Of a stretch of DNA of 64,000 bases, positions 44,072 to 55,445 are shown in pieces; the stretch's first letter is position 1, and each line of letters opens with the position of its first letter. The stretch lies in NCBI GenBank assembly GCA_001986395.2, contig MQVO02000040.1:62001-126000 (forward strand). Direction: 5' to 3'. A program made the position numbers and the translations under genes. This DNA is from Irpex lacteus. Its lineage: Eukaryota > Basidiomycota > Agaricomycetes > Polyporales > Irpicaceae. Below the pieces are notes generated by a model, which saw only the letters and a list, made by a program, of their open reading frames with translations, did not search any database and was not told the DNA's origin.

Positions 44072-45736
44072 TTATGATCTTTCGAACATCGCAAGTATAC
44101 GTTCGCGCCGCTCCGTTTCCTCTCCTAGAATACACGATACATGTCAGCCCCGATGAAAGAAAGACCAATCTAGAGAGCACACCTGTGGGTTCCATCGTAA
44201 TCGGATCCACCAGAACCCACGTATGGTATGCATAGTCTTCAGGTGGCATCAGAGGCGCAGGATTAGCACGCTTGTACGCAAACCGGTACACCCGCTGTTC
44301 AGTACTATGGGCCAGCGGTTCCGTTAACATCGGGTGTTCGCGTACAACACTCTTCAGCACATCGAAGCTCTCAAACGCGAAGACGACGACGTGTATGATA
44401 CAGTACCGTTCAATCGTCTTGCGGAACGCGGGGAAGTCGAAAGCTAGCCTTATACTGTCTCTTTCTCTTTCACTTTTTACGAAACTTGAGCCGGGTAAAT
44501 CGACGTAGAGCATGACGGCCATGATGCGTATAGGGCGTGGAGACGTGCGGCCACTTCGATACGGTAACGGCGTGAGCGGTTTGATGTCGCAGGTGAAGTG
44601 GATCTCAATGTTGGATAAGGATAGGGAGGAGTCTGAGGTCCGCCCTGGGTCATAGAAAAATTGCATCACGGCTAGTGGTTGGTAGCCAGTGACTTCTGCT
44701 GAATCTGTCGAAGTGTATTCTCAACAAGAAGTGCAAACGGGATAGATGGTGACTGGTACTCACAGCCTTTGAACGACAGTGATAACTCAGCGTCATTTCC
44801 GGTTAAGCCGTTGTCCTGGTAAAACGAATGAACGCGCCTCATAACATCAAAGGCCCAGTGCTGGTCCCGCTCTTCCACCATCCGAAGCGGGAAGTCGGAA
44901 TACATCATGGCCACTTGCCAACACAGAAAAACGTCGTCCGTGCACTTCTCCACAGAGACTTCAATCTGCCGACGATAAAACCTCGTGTTCTGTTTCATAT
45001 AAGTCAAGGGAATGAGAGTCTTCCCGTCCCAAGTCAAGGAGGTGAGAGAAATCTCGGACGCATACTTGAAGTGTTTGATATATTTGATGGCGTGTAGGAG
45101 GGAAGGGAAGTCCATGGACGAGAGTACGACTTTCCGGTACGCGGTCACGGAGGGCGATAGGGCAGCAGTATTCGTGACGCTCCAATGCGGTGTATCGAGT
45201 TTCGAAGGGGGTAGTGTATCAGGGAACGGTCCTCGAATGCTGAGATCAAAGAATTTGTCGCGCATCAACGGAACGTGCAGTAGGTCGAGGATCGACCGGT
45301 GAGAATTGTGATAGAGGTAGACAACGTGCATCCCTTTGATGAGGCCAGCAATGGGAATAAGCTCCTGCGATCCATGGGCAGCGTAGTACCCAAACACTTT
45401 AGCCTCTTCAGCCGTCCTGATCGTGAGCATCCTATCGGTAAATAGATACTCTCGACTCAAGTTCGCCCAATAACGGCATACGAGAGAGCAAGCCCTGAGG
45501 CCGAAAGCGGGTGAAGCTTCCATCAGCTTAGTCAGGAGATCCCAATCGTCGATTGGGGTGTTCGTCCTTCTGGCTTCAGCCTCTGCATGTTCCCTGATTT
45601 GTTTTCGACGGTCGTCGAGGCTGACGTAGAAGAGAATCCGGGGGAACAGTTCGGGAGGGATGTGCGCGCCTGCTTCAGAGTAGCGAGGTGCGAACAGGGA
45701 TCGGGTCCACGAGCGCACTTTTTGTAAGGAATACAT
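44072..45736 (-). CDS. F-box-family protein, member 3
   Basis: It starts at ATG 45736 (MYSLQKVRSWTRSLF); the frame extends upstream only through a GTG. The F-box-like segment is IPPELFPRILFYVSL, followed by LRACSLVCRYWANLSREYLF. Then come RSILDLLHVPLMRDKF, IRGPFPDTLP, LDTPHWSVTN, FPSLLHAIKYIKHF, the CTDDVFLCWQVAMMY motif and ERDQHWAFDVM. An intron after LSFKGC leads to the second exon with SPRPIRIMAVMLYVDL and DPITMEPTG. A third exon, spliced within that Gly, encodes GEETERRERILAMFERS and stops at 44072. Some members share an acidic GE start of this last exon. Its promoter side shares sequence with that of member 4. Confidence 0.8.
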
Positions 45737-47604
45737 CGCGTATTCTAGATCTGTCACTCAATTTTGAACGTTTTGATGTTGTAATTTGGAAAACAGTACC
45801 TTGCGGTGTGTGATGACGATCGAGACAACTGATACCGTACGCATGGTCAGCACATTGAAGAATACGGAGAAGGCAGAGACGCATACAGACAACTTACCAA
45901 GTAAACGAGCCCGACCTTCGCAAAAGCTCGGTCGTGTTTCCACACGCCGGAGTAGACCGAGTACAGTGGCTATGGCGGGGTAGAAGCACAAGATGAGGCC
46001 CTGAAAACACGAACGCGTGTCAGTCAACAGGTGCCATAACACAGCGTAAACAAGGACCTACTCACATGACGCCCTCGACTCTTCGAGTCAAATAGCTATT
46101 TGCATGTTCCTTTATTAGATAGTCATAGTCCATGGGCTTTCCAAAGCTTGCTCTCGTAGAGTTGTTACGTGACGACAGACATAATGCGCTTTACGATCAA
46201 GGAAGGCTCAAGTCGAGTTGTCAAGTGTCAGAGAGGGGGAGGAAAACGTCTCTGGTATGTATAGCCAATTATCACCTACATAAATGGTATTAAGCACCAC
46301 AAGCCAAGTGATAAATCACTACGTACGAGAAACCTTACCAGTAGCTTCCAACTTGAGCAGCACAGGACCGTCATCTCGACCCACGTCTTACTAGGCCTCT
46401 CATCCACACAAGAAATGTCTAAGTATGTGCACTCCTTTAGGTGGAGTATAAGTAGCTATTCTGTCACAGCAGCCCATTAAACATCATAGAAATGGCGGGG
46501 TCAAGCGCAATAGAGGCTAGCCAAAAGTTGTTGACTTGAACGCTTTTGTGGTATTCTTAGATCATGACACGACTTTCTAGAGGCCTGAAGTGCATTGTTA
46601 GTCATAAAATGACTGACGATGTTAAGGAGAGCTTACAGTTCTAGACCATCGTCGAACACGGAATCATTAGTGGTGAAAGGCAGGAGAAGGAGACGTCTCA
46701 ACTTGTCAAGGTCGTTGAGGCGCTTAGCACGCCTCCCACGTGATCGTTTCATGGGATACGTGAGCGCCAGTATCGTGGACGCGTTCTCTGACTCGAAGCG
46801 TGTCATTGCCTCATCCAGCGATAGCAATCCCAGCGTAACCCATCACTTTGGTGTACAACCCTATACAACCGAGGAATGTGCCACCTATGAAGGTGAAGTT
46901 GCTCCCGCGGGCCTCGATGGAGCCAGTCTGACAGCCCACGGCACCTCCCTCAAGCAAACGAAAACGCTCATTGCATGATACCAACCACGACGAAGAAGAC
47001 GTGAAACCAACGGTGAGAACGACGAGGGGCACAGAAAAGTTACTTGAAAGTTTCCGGGAGTCTGATGAAGGTAAAGAAATTGCGACCGTCTCTGGAAACC
47101 GAATCGGCGGAGAACGACTCAGAGTAGGTAAGTATGAGCTTTTCCACGCGTTTTTGGGTTCATTTATCGGCAGCGATGACCGAAGACGGCGCGTTGATGT
47201 GTGGCGGACAGCTCGACGAGGAGGACTCGGGATCTATATGTACCCCTCTTCTATGCCGATGTTACTAGCTAGCAAACATCGGTATAAGTACTTACAAGTT
47301 TTCTATACAATGCGATCGTGCGATCTTGGAAGGGAGACGATGGCCACTACAACCGAGAGACATGGGAAATATAGCAGCTTCAAGAGACGTACGTTTCTTC
47401 GAACAATGAGTTCTCGAGCTCAGAGCTTGTGGAGGGGAAATGAAAATGAGTCGATAGTAACCAAAAGGCACAGCACTAGAGTACCGGTTTGTATGATCGG
47501 CGCATATAGAATCACGTCTACTAAAGATATTGTTGTCAGTATTGCAGACAGCGGTGTCTCAGGCCCTCAAACGTATGAAATACTCACGAGCAGCCTGTGT
47601 ATGT
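45737..47604. other. Upstream region of F-box member 3 with unassigned frames
   Basis: Minus-strand sequence near 45900-46010 reads GLILCFYPAIATVLGLLRR, bounded by acceptor-like and donor-like sites. It may be an upstream exon of member 3 or a remnant of a membrane protein. A plus-strand frame at 46619-46978 (119 residues, Ser/Arg-rich) has no recognisable family. Sequence at about 46033-46075 resembles 49515-49560. Confidence 0.35.
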
Positions 47605-49274
47605 TAGCGACTCGGACGAAGAGCGTCTTCGAGCATAGACTGAGAATCTAAGTATTTGCCTGAATAAATCCGTATTATCTTAGTCCTGAGACCTATAACA
47701 GAGCAGCAACGACTCGAGGCGTACCGGTAGGTTTGCATGAACGGTCAACCTCGACCCATTTCCCCACACCCGCATCTCCATCTAGGCCCGGAGCTTGGTC
47801 TCCCTCTTCGTGGAAAAACGCGAGTATATAGGTCTTCCCACCCATTGGTTTTAGGAGTATCGGAAATCGTGTGGTTGACTCTTTGAGGAGCTTGTAGCTC
47901 CAGAATTTTAGGATGATGGCGCACGTCGAAGGGTGTCGCTGTATTGATTTCATTAGGAGCCCAAAATCGAGAATCGAGAACTGCGACGGGTCTATGTCGT
48001 TGGCCGATGATTTTACGTTCACGAGCATTTCTAGTCCAATTATTCGTGTTCGGATTGGGGGAGTACGCCCTGATTCGATACTTGAGGTCGGGGAGGACTT
48101 CACTTGACTGAAAAAATACATGGAAATTTCAACGTGGTTGCGAGGAATTTGGGATATACGGAGTAGGACCGAGTGATACTCGCTCTCCAAAGTTGAAAGA
48201 GCTGCAAAGCGAAAGGTCATTCATGAAGTTGCAGGGTATGAAATACAGCAGAAGAAACTTACAGCCTTCGATTGAATATCTTAATGCCTCATCCTCTTTC
48301 TCAGCGCGTGGCAGTTTCCGGTAGAAGTCACCGACAACGTTTATGAGGTACATTGCCCATGCATAATCCTGACTGGCGATTAAGCGCAGCGGGAAATCCG
48401 GATACATCGTCACAACTTGAAGGCAGATAATGAGGTCGTCCGTACATTGTCTAACTTGCACTGTAATCGATTTCCGGCGGCGTATTGCAGGTTTAAAAAA
48501 CTGTGCGAAGTGGTTGGGCGTTTTGCCGTCCCAGGTCAGGTTGGTCAAGTAGTACGTTTCAGCGGCGTTGAAGTACTTGAAGTACCTAACCAAGTGACCG
48601 AACGAAGGGAAGTTGATCTTATAGATCACTACAGTCTCGTAGGCGGTCGCGATGGGAGGGGGTGTCCCTAAGTTCGTAACACTCCAGTGAGGGGTGTCGT
48701 GCTTTACCAGAGGAATATCACCTGGCAGAGGTCCGATTATCCTCACTGTGTCGAGTTTCCCTCGAGTCTGAGGTAGGTAGATAAGGTCAAGGAAAGAACG
48801 CCTGGACTCCTTGCAAGCCATCACTACCGTGATAGATTTGATAAGCGTGCATATGGGGACGAGGTTGCGACACCCGTCGACAGAGTATTTCCTGAATAGT
48901 TCAGCCTTCTCAAAGGACCAGATGGGAAAGTTCGCGTCGCGGAACACGTAGTTGCGACATTGGTTGGCCCAGTAGAGGCAGACGAGCGAGCAACTTCTCA
49001 GCGTGTACGCTGGACCAGCCTTGTCCACTTCGAGCCGGAATTGCCTCCTGTCGACCTTCTTCCGGCTCCTACTGGCCTCCATGTTGAGTCGGTCGAATGT
49101 TGCGGCCCGGTCGTCGTTGCGGCTTACCCATTTAAGAACGGTAGGGAACAGTTCGGGTGGAAGGATCGCACCTACCCCGAGCTCGTCTGACTCAGAAGGT
49201 GCAACAGCCGCGTCTCCCGCACGCTTTCGTCTTGGATGAAGCACAGCCCGAAGCTTTCTGCGAATTTTCTTCAT
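47605..49274 (-). CDS. F-box-family protein, member 4
   Basis: It starts at ATG 49274 with a basic MKKIRRKLRAVLHPRRKR that could be a nuclear signal. The F-box-like segment is ILPPELFPTVLKWV, followed by LRSCSLVCLYWANQCRNYVF. Then come RSFLDLIYLPQTRGKL, IIGPLPGDIP, HDTPHWSVTN, ATAYETVVIYKINFPSFGHL and CTDDLIICLQVVTMYPDFPL. An intron after YSIEGC joins to ALSTLESEYHSVLLRI in exon 2, which holds TPPIRTRIIGLEMLVNV and SCKPTG. The third exon, spliced within the final Gly, encodes GKYLDSQSMLEDALRPSR and stops at 47605. It is the best-preserved relative of member 3. Confidence 0.82.
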
Positions 49275-50388
49275 ATTGTGCGCTTTTGGGGCTGCGATGG
49301 AAGCCTGTGATGCTTCAAGAGATGGACCAGAGAGCGCTCAGTCCTCCTTCTAGTCAAGCGTGGGGTGCTGAGGGTTGTCACGTCGAACTCAGTGCGGAGC
49401 TATGACACACGATTCCAAGTCCAACGCACCTTGTAATAGATAAACGTACTCAAAGTGAAGAGCCAGACTGGTGTTACAGTTGACTGAAACGTTCACGATC
49501 AACATGAGGATGAGGTATGCCAAAACATCGCGCAAACAAGGACCTACGAAAATGACGTGTCGTGTGCCCGAACGCTATGGTTGTGAACGTAATCTCAGCT
49601 CTTGCATTCGTATCTCTACCGCACCTTCCGCACTTCGACAAGAGAAGCTTTCAAGTTCCCTCAGGGACCAACCCTTTGCAAGGAGTCAACGCCTGGTCGC
49701 GGTAAGATTCCAGAGCACATCCACCGTCTTTGGACAGAACACTGGATTCGAGCCTCTGTTCGTGGTTTATCGCCCTAAAAGGATCCTTAACATCTGTAAC
49801 TTCTGCTCAGCGTTGCGTACTACATGGACATTGGAATACTAGCCATTCTGTGAGCTTGTGAAATCAGTCGATGGAGCGATAGGACTCACTCCCACATAAA
49901 ATTTGCGCTGAAGTCGTGCATTTATGTTAAGCATTTCACGCATGGGAGTGCACAGAAAGGAGCGTCGGTGAGTGGCCATTATAACAGAAAGCGTTTTTCC
50001 TGACGAAGTAGTAGAGAGGCAAAGCTATACCAGAGCGGTTGCGAACTTGCGATGAGACTCGACGCGCCCGATAGATCTCAGGCCTGAGCCTGAGATCGCT
50101 ATTGTTCGTCTTGTCTCAATTTCTACATTATTTTTCAAGTGTTTCAACAGGGCTGTTCAGAGTATGTGCAGAATGAATATGTCACAACTGCGGCTACTCT
50201 GATGAGCGAAAGATATGTGTCATGTTCATTGTCATCCCTGGTTACATACAGTACTACGTAGGCACTTCAGACAGTCACTAGTAGTGCGCCCGTTTTTGTT
50301 ACTTTGACGATTCGCTCATGCAAACACCCTGAGGATTACTGCATAGTACTTTTCCCATCTCAGCCTAGATCGCAAAACCGGTGTCTAA
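49275..50388. other. Upstream of F-box member 4 and downstream of the mannanase
   Basis: No supported gene. The stretch 49515-49560 (tgccaaaacatcgcgcaaacaaggacctac) resembles 46033-46075, in line with duplicated upstream regions of members 3 and 4. A small palindrome gatctcaggcctgagcctgagatc lies near 50074-50097. Confidence 0.4.
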
Positions 50389-52333
50389 TTACCCGCGGGC
50401 CTTGAGAGCAGCAGCATGCTGTTTGATGATGGGATAAACAGTACCATCGGGATATTCCTGAGATCCAAACAGCGCATTAGTGGAGTGAATACCGACTAAA
50501 ACAATACAACGTACAGCATAGCCATCATTTGGTGTGTCGCCGTTGGTCAAGTGTGAGCCAGCTTGCCTATACGCGCGTTAATCATGTAAGCTAGCGCAGC
50601 ATTTGGACGCAAAGCTTACCAGATCAAGTCGCCCGTCAATCCCGAACTCACTACCTCGTTGTACCAGGTTGTGTAAACATTGGGCTGGTCTGTCGTAACG
50701 CCGAACTCTTCAATGATGACTGGCTTGTTCGCCGCCTTTTGGGAAGTTGCATGGTCTGCGATCCACTGGCTACCCCAAGCGCTGCTAGATGGGTTCGAGC
50801 TTTGACCCCAGCTCTCAGGGTACAACTGTTTGAGGCAGAACGTGAGATTGAGGACAAGAAATTAGGACGATAGACGTACATGGAACGTTCCAAAGTCAAT
50901 TGTCTTGACTGCAAGGTTAGCATTGAAGTCTACGCCTTCGCTGCCCCTGTGAAGGTAGACAACGTTAGCATCTGTGCACCTTTCCGCTCGTAAATAGGAT
51001 AGCACCCAAAGAGGAGAACTCACTGATACGGGTAACTTGGGTTGCTCGGCTCGTTGAAGAACCCTTCATCACCGACTGCAACAAGGTGATTAGAGTCGAT
51101 TGACTTGATGTACGCCGAAATATTGGAGATCCAGTTGGTAACTGTGGTAGTTGTGCATGTGCCGCTCGAAGTTCTGTGATGCAGCTGTAAGTAATAGGTA
51201 AAATATATGTGACATAAAAGCTCACCCAGTGCTGCCCTTGCACCTTGGCTCGTTCGCGAGCTCCCATGCCAAAATTGTCGGTTCATTGACATAACGGCCG
51301 ACGAAGGTCTTGACGTAGTTCTTGAAAGCTGCCTGATATCGCCAACGCATTGTTCAGCTTGGGATGCATATGATTGAGAGCAAATGTGACATACGATAAC
51401 TGTTGCATCCGTATAGAACAGATCATGGTTCTGCGAGCCAAGAATCTGTTTGACGTATACGTCCATGCCACCATAATCCGACCAGTTGTTCGTCCTGCAG
51501 TGCAGCATTCAGCATGAGCATTCATTACAAAGAGAGAAAATATTCTGCTCACAGTGCGACTATGAGCTTGAGGCCATGTGCCTTGGCCGAGGCGACTACG
51601 TAATCAAAGTTTTGCAAACCAGTCGCACCAGTGTTGATCGTCGGGGTAGAACCAGACCATGACTGGTAGTAGATACCGTTAGGGGATGTTACCTCATTGA
51701 AGCCCCTGAGTGACACGTTGAGCCTCATACCCAGAACAACGAGAAGATTGACATACCATGTGCGAACAACAGTCGCCCCTGAACTGGCGATATCCGCAAA
51801 GGCCTTGTCAATGTCGGCTTGCGAGTATCCCATGAGACCGACCCAATAAGAGTTCAGTCTAAATAGAAAACAATCAGCGACTCCCAATAACTTGTTACAA
51901 TAGTCACGATACGTACCCAACGACGGTGAACGTGCTCCCACCAAGCACGAACTTCTGCCCAGAGACGCCGACAAAGCCCGTAGCAGCAGGTGAAGATGGT
52001 GCAGAGGTGGTGCTAGAAGCGGACGTAGATGAGTGGCTCGTGGTGGAAGAGACACTGGTTGTTGGAGGGGTAGAAACACTAGTTGGAGCACTGGTAGCTG
52101 TACCCGGGAGACATTGGGAGTAGTAGTCGTTCTGGCGAGTGCAGACTGAGCCAGCAGCACAGGTTGTGTCGCCGGTGTAGTTGATACCGCCGCACTAAAC
52201 ATGCCCGGGCAGGGATAAGTGGGTGTGCTATCGAAGAGAAAGACAGACGTACCTGTCCCCATTGTGGAACAGCAGCGCGAACAAGGGGCGCTGAGGCCGC
52301 TAAAAGTGTGAGCACGAACGTTGAGCTAAGCAT
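50389..52333 (-). CDS. Secreted endo-beta-1,4-mannanase, CBM1-GH5_7
   Basis: This is an extracellular plant-cell-wall enzyme that cleaves beta-mannan. It starts at ATG 52333 with a signal peptide ([20 protein letters not shown]). A fungal cellulose-binding domain follows (CBM1; [18 protein letters not shown] and NDYYSQC), then a Ser/Thr/Pro linker, then the GH5 domain. The catalytic domain reads [53 protein letters not shown] and [14 protein letters not shown]. The acid/base Glu lies in [11 protein letters not shown] and the nucleophile Glu in [10 protein letters not shown]. The sequence ends AALKARG. Many short introns cut it. It suggests a wood- or litter-decaying lifestyle. Confidence 0.92.
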
Positions 52334-52386
52334 AATGACGATACCTAAGGTAGAGGTCAGAAGGAGGGGTACACGATGTGGTAGAC

Positions 52387-52393
52387 CTTATAT
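52387..52393 (-). promoter_or_regulatory. TATA box of the mannanase gene
   Basis: Read on the minus strand, caatataagg lies about 55-60 bases before the start codon, a fitting place for a TATA box of a regulated secreted-enzyme gene. Confidence 0.5.
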
Positions 52394-52971
52394 TGCAACG
52401 GTCGACGTGTCTATACTGCAACCTGAGCGGTCCCAGTGACCTCAGCGGATATTCTTCGCCATGATCACAGACGGCATCCAAATTACACCATCACGAGGAG
52501 GTATGTCAGGCACTGCAAGCAAGAAGGAAGCACCGAAAGGTAAAAGTTCGATCTGGTGCGCATGACAATTTGCCCTGCGTCGCAGCTGCTTTCTGTGTTC
52601 AGGTCAGATGTCAATCAGAACGAAGAAATGATGGCCACTCACAAGAGCTAGGTGGACATGAGCAACCACGTCTTACTCAGGGCTATAGGCGGAGTCTATG
52701 AGGAGACAAGGAAGCACGACCGAGAATACATATCCGAAGTGAATCCATACAGTGATACGCGGGATAACCACCGCACGGGATCTCCCGCAAATAATCCGCG
52801 GACACAAGGACTGCCTCAGTCTCGTGTCCCTTGCACACGACAGCTCGCATCTCTCTCAATATATCAGAAGCACCGGGAACTGTCGTTATTAGTTGCCTTG
52901 TTACATATAATTACCTGAAAACATACAACCAATCCCAAATAAATACCCAAACCACGCCTGTGCGTGCGATA
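52394..52971. other. Intergenic, mannanase promoter and 3' flank of the TBL1-like gene
   Basis: No gene is supported. Binding sites for carbon regulators could lie here but none was called with confidence. Confidence 0.4.
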
Positions 52972-55104
52972 TTACTGCTGCAAAGCCGGTATACGCGAGA
53001 CATCGACTACGCCAACTAGCCCAGAGCTCAGACCGAACGCGAGCCGGTTGACGTTGTCTATCTGCTGCCAGTCGATCTCGTAGATTCCGGGCGGGCCGAC
53101 GGTAGTGTGCCATGACCACCGCTTCTCTTTCGTCTACAATGAAGAGCACGTGTGATATGAGACATACACATTAAAGGATCGCCGGGGGAGAGAAAACGTA
53201 CCTTCACATCATATACAAATATCCATCCGTCTGCACCACCCGTGGTGAAGAGGCTCCCATCTGGACTGAATCGCAGTGTGTATATTGCTTCTTTGTGATC
53301 TGAGAATGCTCGTAGGCAGTCTCCGGTGCGAACATCCCACAGACGTGATGTACCATCAAACGATGACCTACAACGGCCAGATTTCTTCAGTCCATACATC
53401 GGCATAAAGATAGGAATGAATTTGACTAACGTTGCGAGAATCTCATGGTCGTTAGGCCCAGAAGCCGATGAGCTTGGAGGGCACCATGCAATACTGCTCA
53501 CTGTCTGCTTGTGTCCAGAAAGCACTGCGATGGACGACTGCTCTTTAGACGTCGACGAAGATAACACGCTTTCGTTGACATCCCATATGCGCGCCGTTGT
53601 ATCGTCAGAACATGACGCTAATAGCGTACATGACGCATTGCACTTGATCTGGTTTATCTCGTCCGTATGTCCTCTGTGGTCGATCTGTTATGCCCGAGAG
53701 TGATAGACGAGAGGAGGTTAGCTCACGTTAGAGTCCTGATCGGCTTCGGTGATCCTAGTTTCATGATCTTTATCAGTCCGTCTGCGCCACAGCTTGCAAA
53801 GATCTCGTCTGAAATCCATTCGGCATCCAAACAGGGGTCTACACATACATCACTGAGTCTCAACTTGGAAGCAACGAAAGCACTGTGATCCTTACCTTCG
53901 TGACACGCATGCTGTTCATACAAGGTCTTATTCGGTATATCCCAAACACATATCGTGCCGTCCAGACTCGCGGTCAGCAAGTATTTTCCGTTCTTCGAGA
54001 ATCGTGTCGCAAAGATCGGTCCCTTCTCCACCTCAGAGTTCAGTGTCCTGTTTCACGCGGCGGGTATATATGACAACTAACCTTGTGTTGGTCATGTGAG
54101 AAGTATAATTGTCCGGATGCATCACAAACCCGCAATAGACAGTCATATGAGCCAGATGCCAGAAGTGTTCCGTCTTCGTTCCAGTCGAGAGAGGTGAGGT
54201 CGCCAGATTCAGTTTTCGCGAGATGAGCGAGGGTCAGTGGAGGTTCAGATTCCGGAGGTGTATCGTCTTGGGTGGGGTCGTGAACGTTCCAAACATGAAT
54301 TACGGCATCTTTTGACCTGAGGAAACATGAACATATGGCAACGACGATTGATTGACAAACGTACCCAGTTCCCAATATATTCCTTCGCTTTGGATTCCAG
54401 GCACAGACAAACACCTCAGACTGATGACCTTTCAGCATGCCTATTGCCTTGTTCTCCTCTTTCGTTGCTTTCTTGCCTTGTTCCTTACCTGGTGGTAGGG
54501 GCGAGTCTCTCACAGAGGCACGGCTTTCTGTCAGATGGTCTAGGAGAAGTAAGACAGGGGACAGGCAGGGTAAGCAGCTGCTTACGTTCAACAGAGGCTA
54601 CACTATCGACATCCATCTCCTCAGTTCTCGCCCTCTTCTCTTTCGGACCACTGCCATCCTCAGGCCCAGGTGTTGCAGCCTTTCGCTTTCCATTCAAGCT
54701 CACAGGGGGGATATCGAGGGTCGGCAGCGGCTGAATGATAGTAACAGGAGAGATAGCAGGATCGAGCGAGCATACGTGTTTGTCCAGAAGTGAGAACCGG
54801 GCCTTGCAATTCTTAGTGAGAGCGTTGCCTCGCCAATGTGCCTCGACTTCAGAATAGAGCAACGCCTTGCTGAGCAGTTCTACGAGTTCACCGCGCGGTA
54901 CGTGCTTGCCATAGCAAGGAGCCTTTTCCAGTTGACCTTCTGCTCGTAACACAAATGCACTATGTACAAAACCTTCGGGCCAGGAACGTCATTACATGAA
55001 TATCCGAGATGGGTGAAAGAAGACCAACCAGAATCTTGGAAGTAGGCGTGTATGAGGCAATTTACCTCGTCCGCGGTAATTTCCATCCGCGGTGTGTGAG
55101 TCAT
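52972..55104 (-). CDS. LisH-WD40 protein, TBL1/TBL1XR1-like
   Basis: It resembles TBL1-type co-regulators (Sif2 in the yeast Set3 complex), nuclear scaffolds for histone-deacetylase complexes. It starts at ATG 55104, and MEITADEVNCLIHAYFQDSG opens a LisH domain. An F-box-like segment follows (VPRGELVELLSKALLYSEVE). A Lys/Arg-rich linker (NGKRKAATPGPEDG, KEKRARTEE) is next. WD40 blades include MLKGHQSEVFVCAWNP, DAVIHVWNV, LTSLDWNEDGTLLASGSYD, GPIFATRFSKNGKYLLTASLD, TICVWDI, VSSIAWCPPSS, ALHCRRKR and IYTLRFSPDGSLFTTGGAD. The sequence ends GVVDVSRIPALQQ at 52972. It is head to head with the DCAF11-like gene. Confidence 0.87.
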
Positions 55105-55445
55105 GGTTGGGGATTATACTACTGTTTCAAGAAATAGGAAAGCATATGTTATGCAGAGTGTAGTGTTACGAAGAGCAGTAGAAAGCGTAGAAGCTCAATG
55201 GCAGCCACAGCCGGTGGCGAGGGTGGCTGAGCTTCGGGCGCCGCTCGTCTGAGATGCAAAAGAGTATTTGTCCCATATTTGGCAACTCTGCTATCGGCGA
55301 GCGCTCGATCGACGACCTCGGCCGGGGTGCGTGCCGAAGATTAGCTCATTACGCGGATCGGCTGAAAGCTGACTGACATTCCCACCGACTTGCACAGTGC
55401 ACACTCGCTGCGATCTTGTCTGCAGGTCCCTCGTTTGCAGCAAAC
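55105..55445. promoter_or_regulatory. Shared bidirectional promoter region of two WD40 genes
   Basis: The start codons at 55104 (minus) and 55446 (plus) are 341 bases apart. There is no obvious TATA box; it is GC-rich in the middle. Confidence 0.6.

Noticed and set aside
46619..46978. A 119-residue Ser/Arg-rich plus-strand gene
   Set aside because: Nothing but an open frame supports it; no motif, no promoter and no spliced partner were seen.
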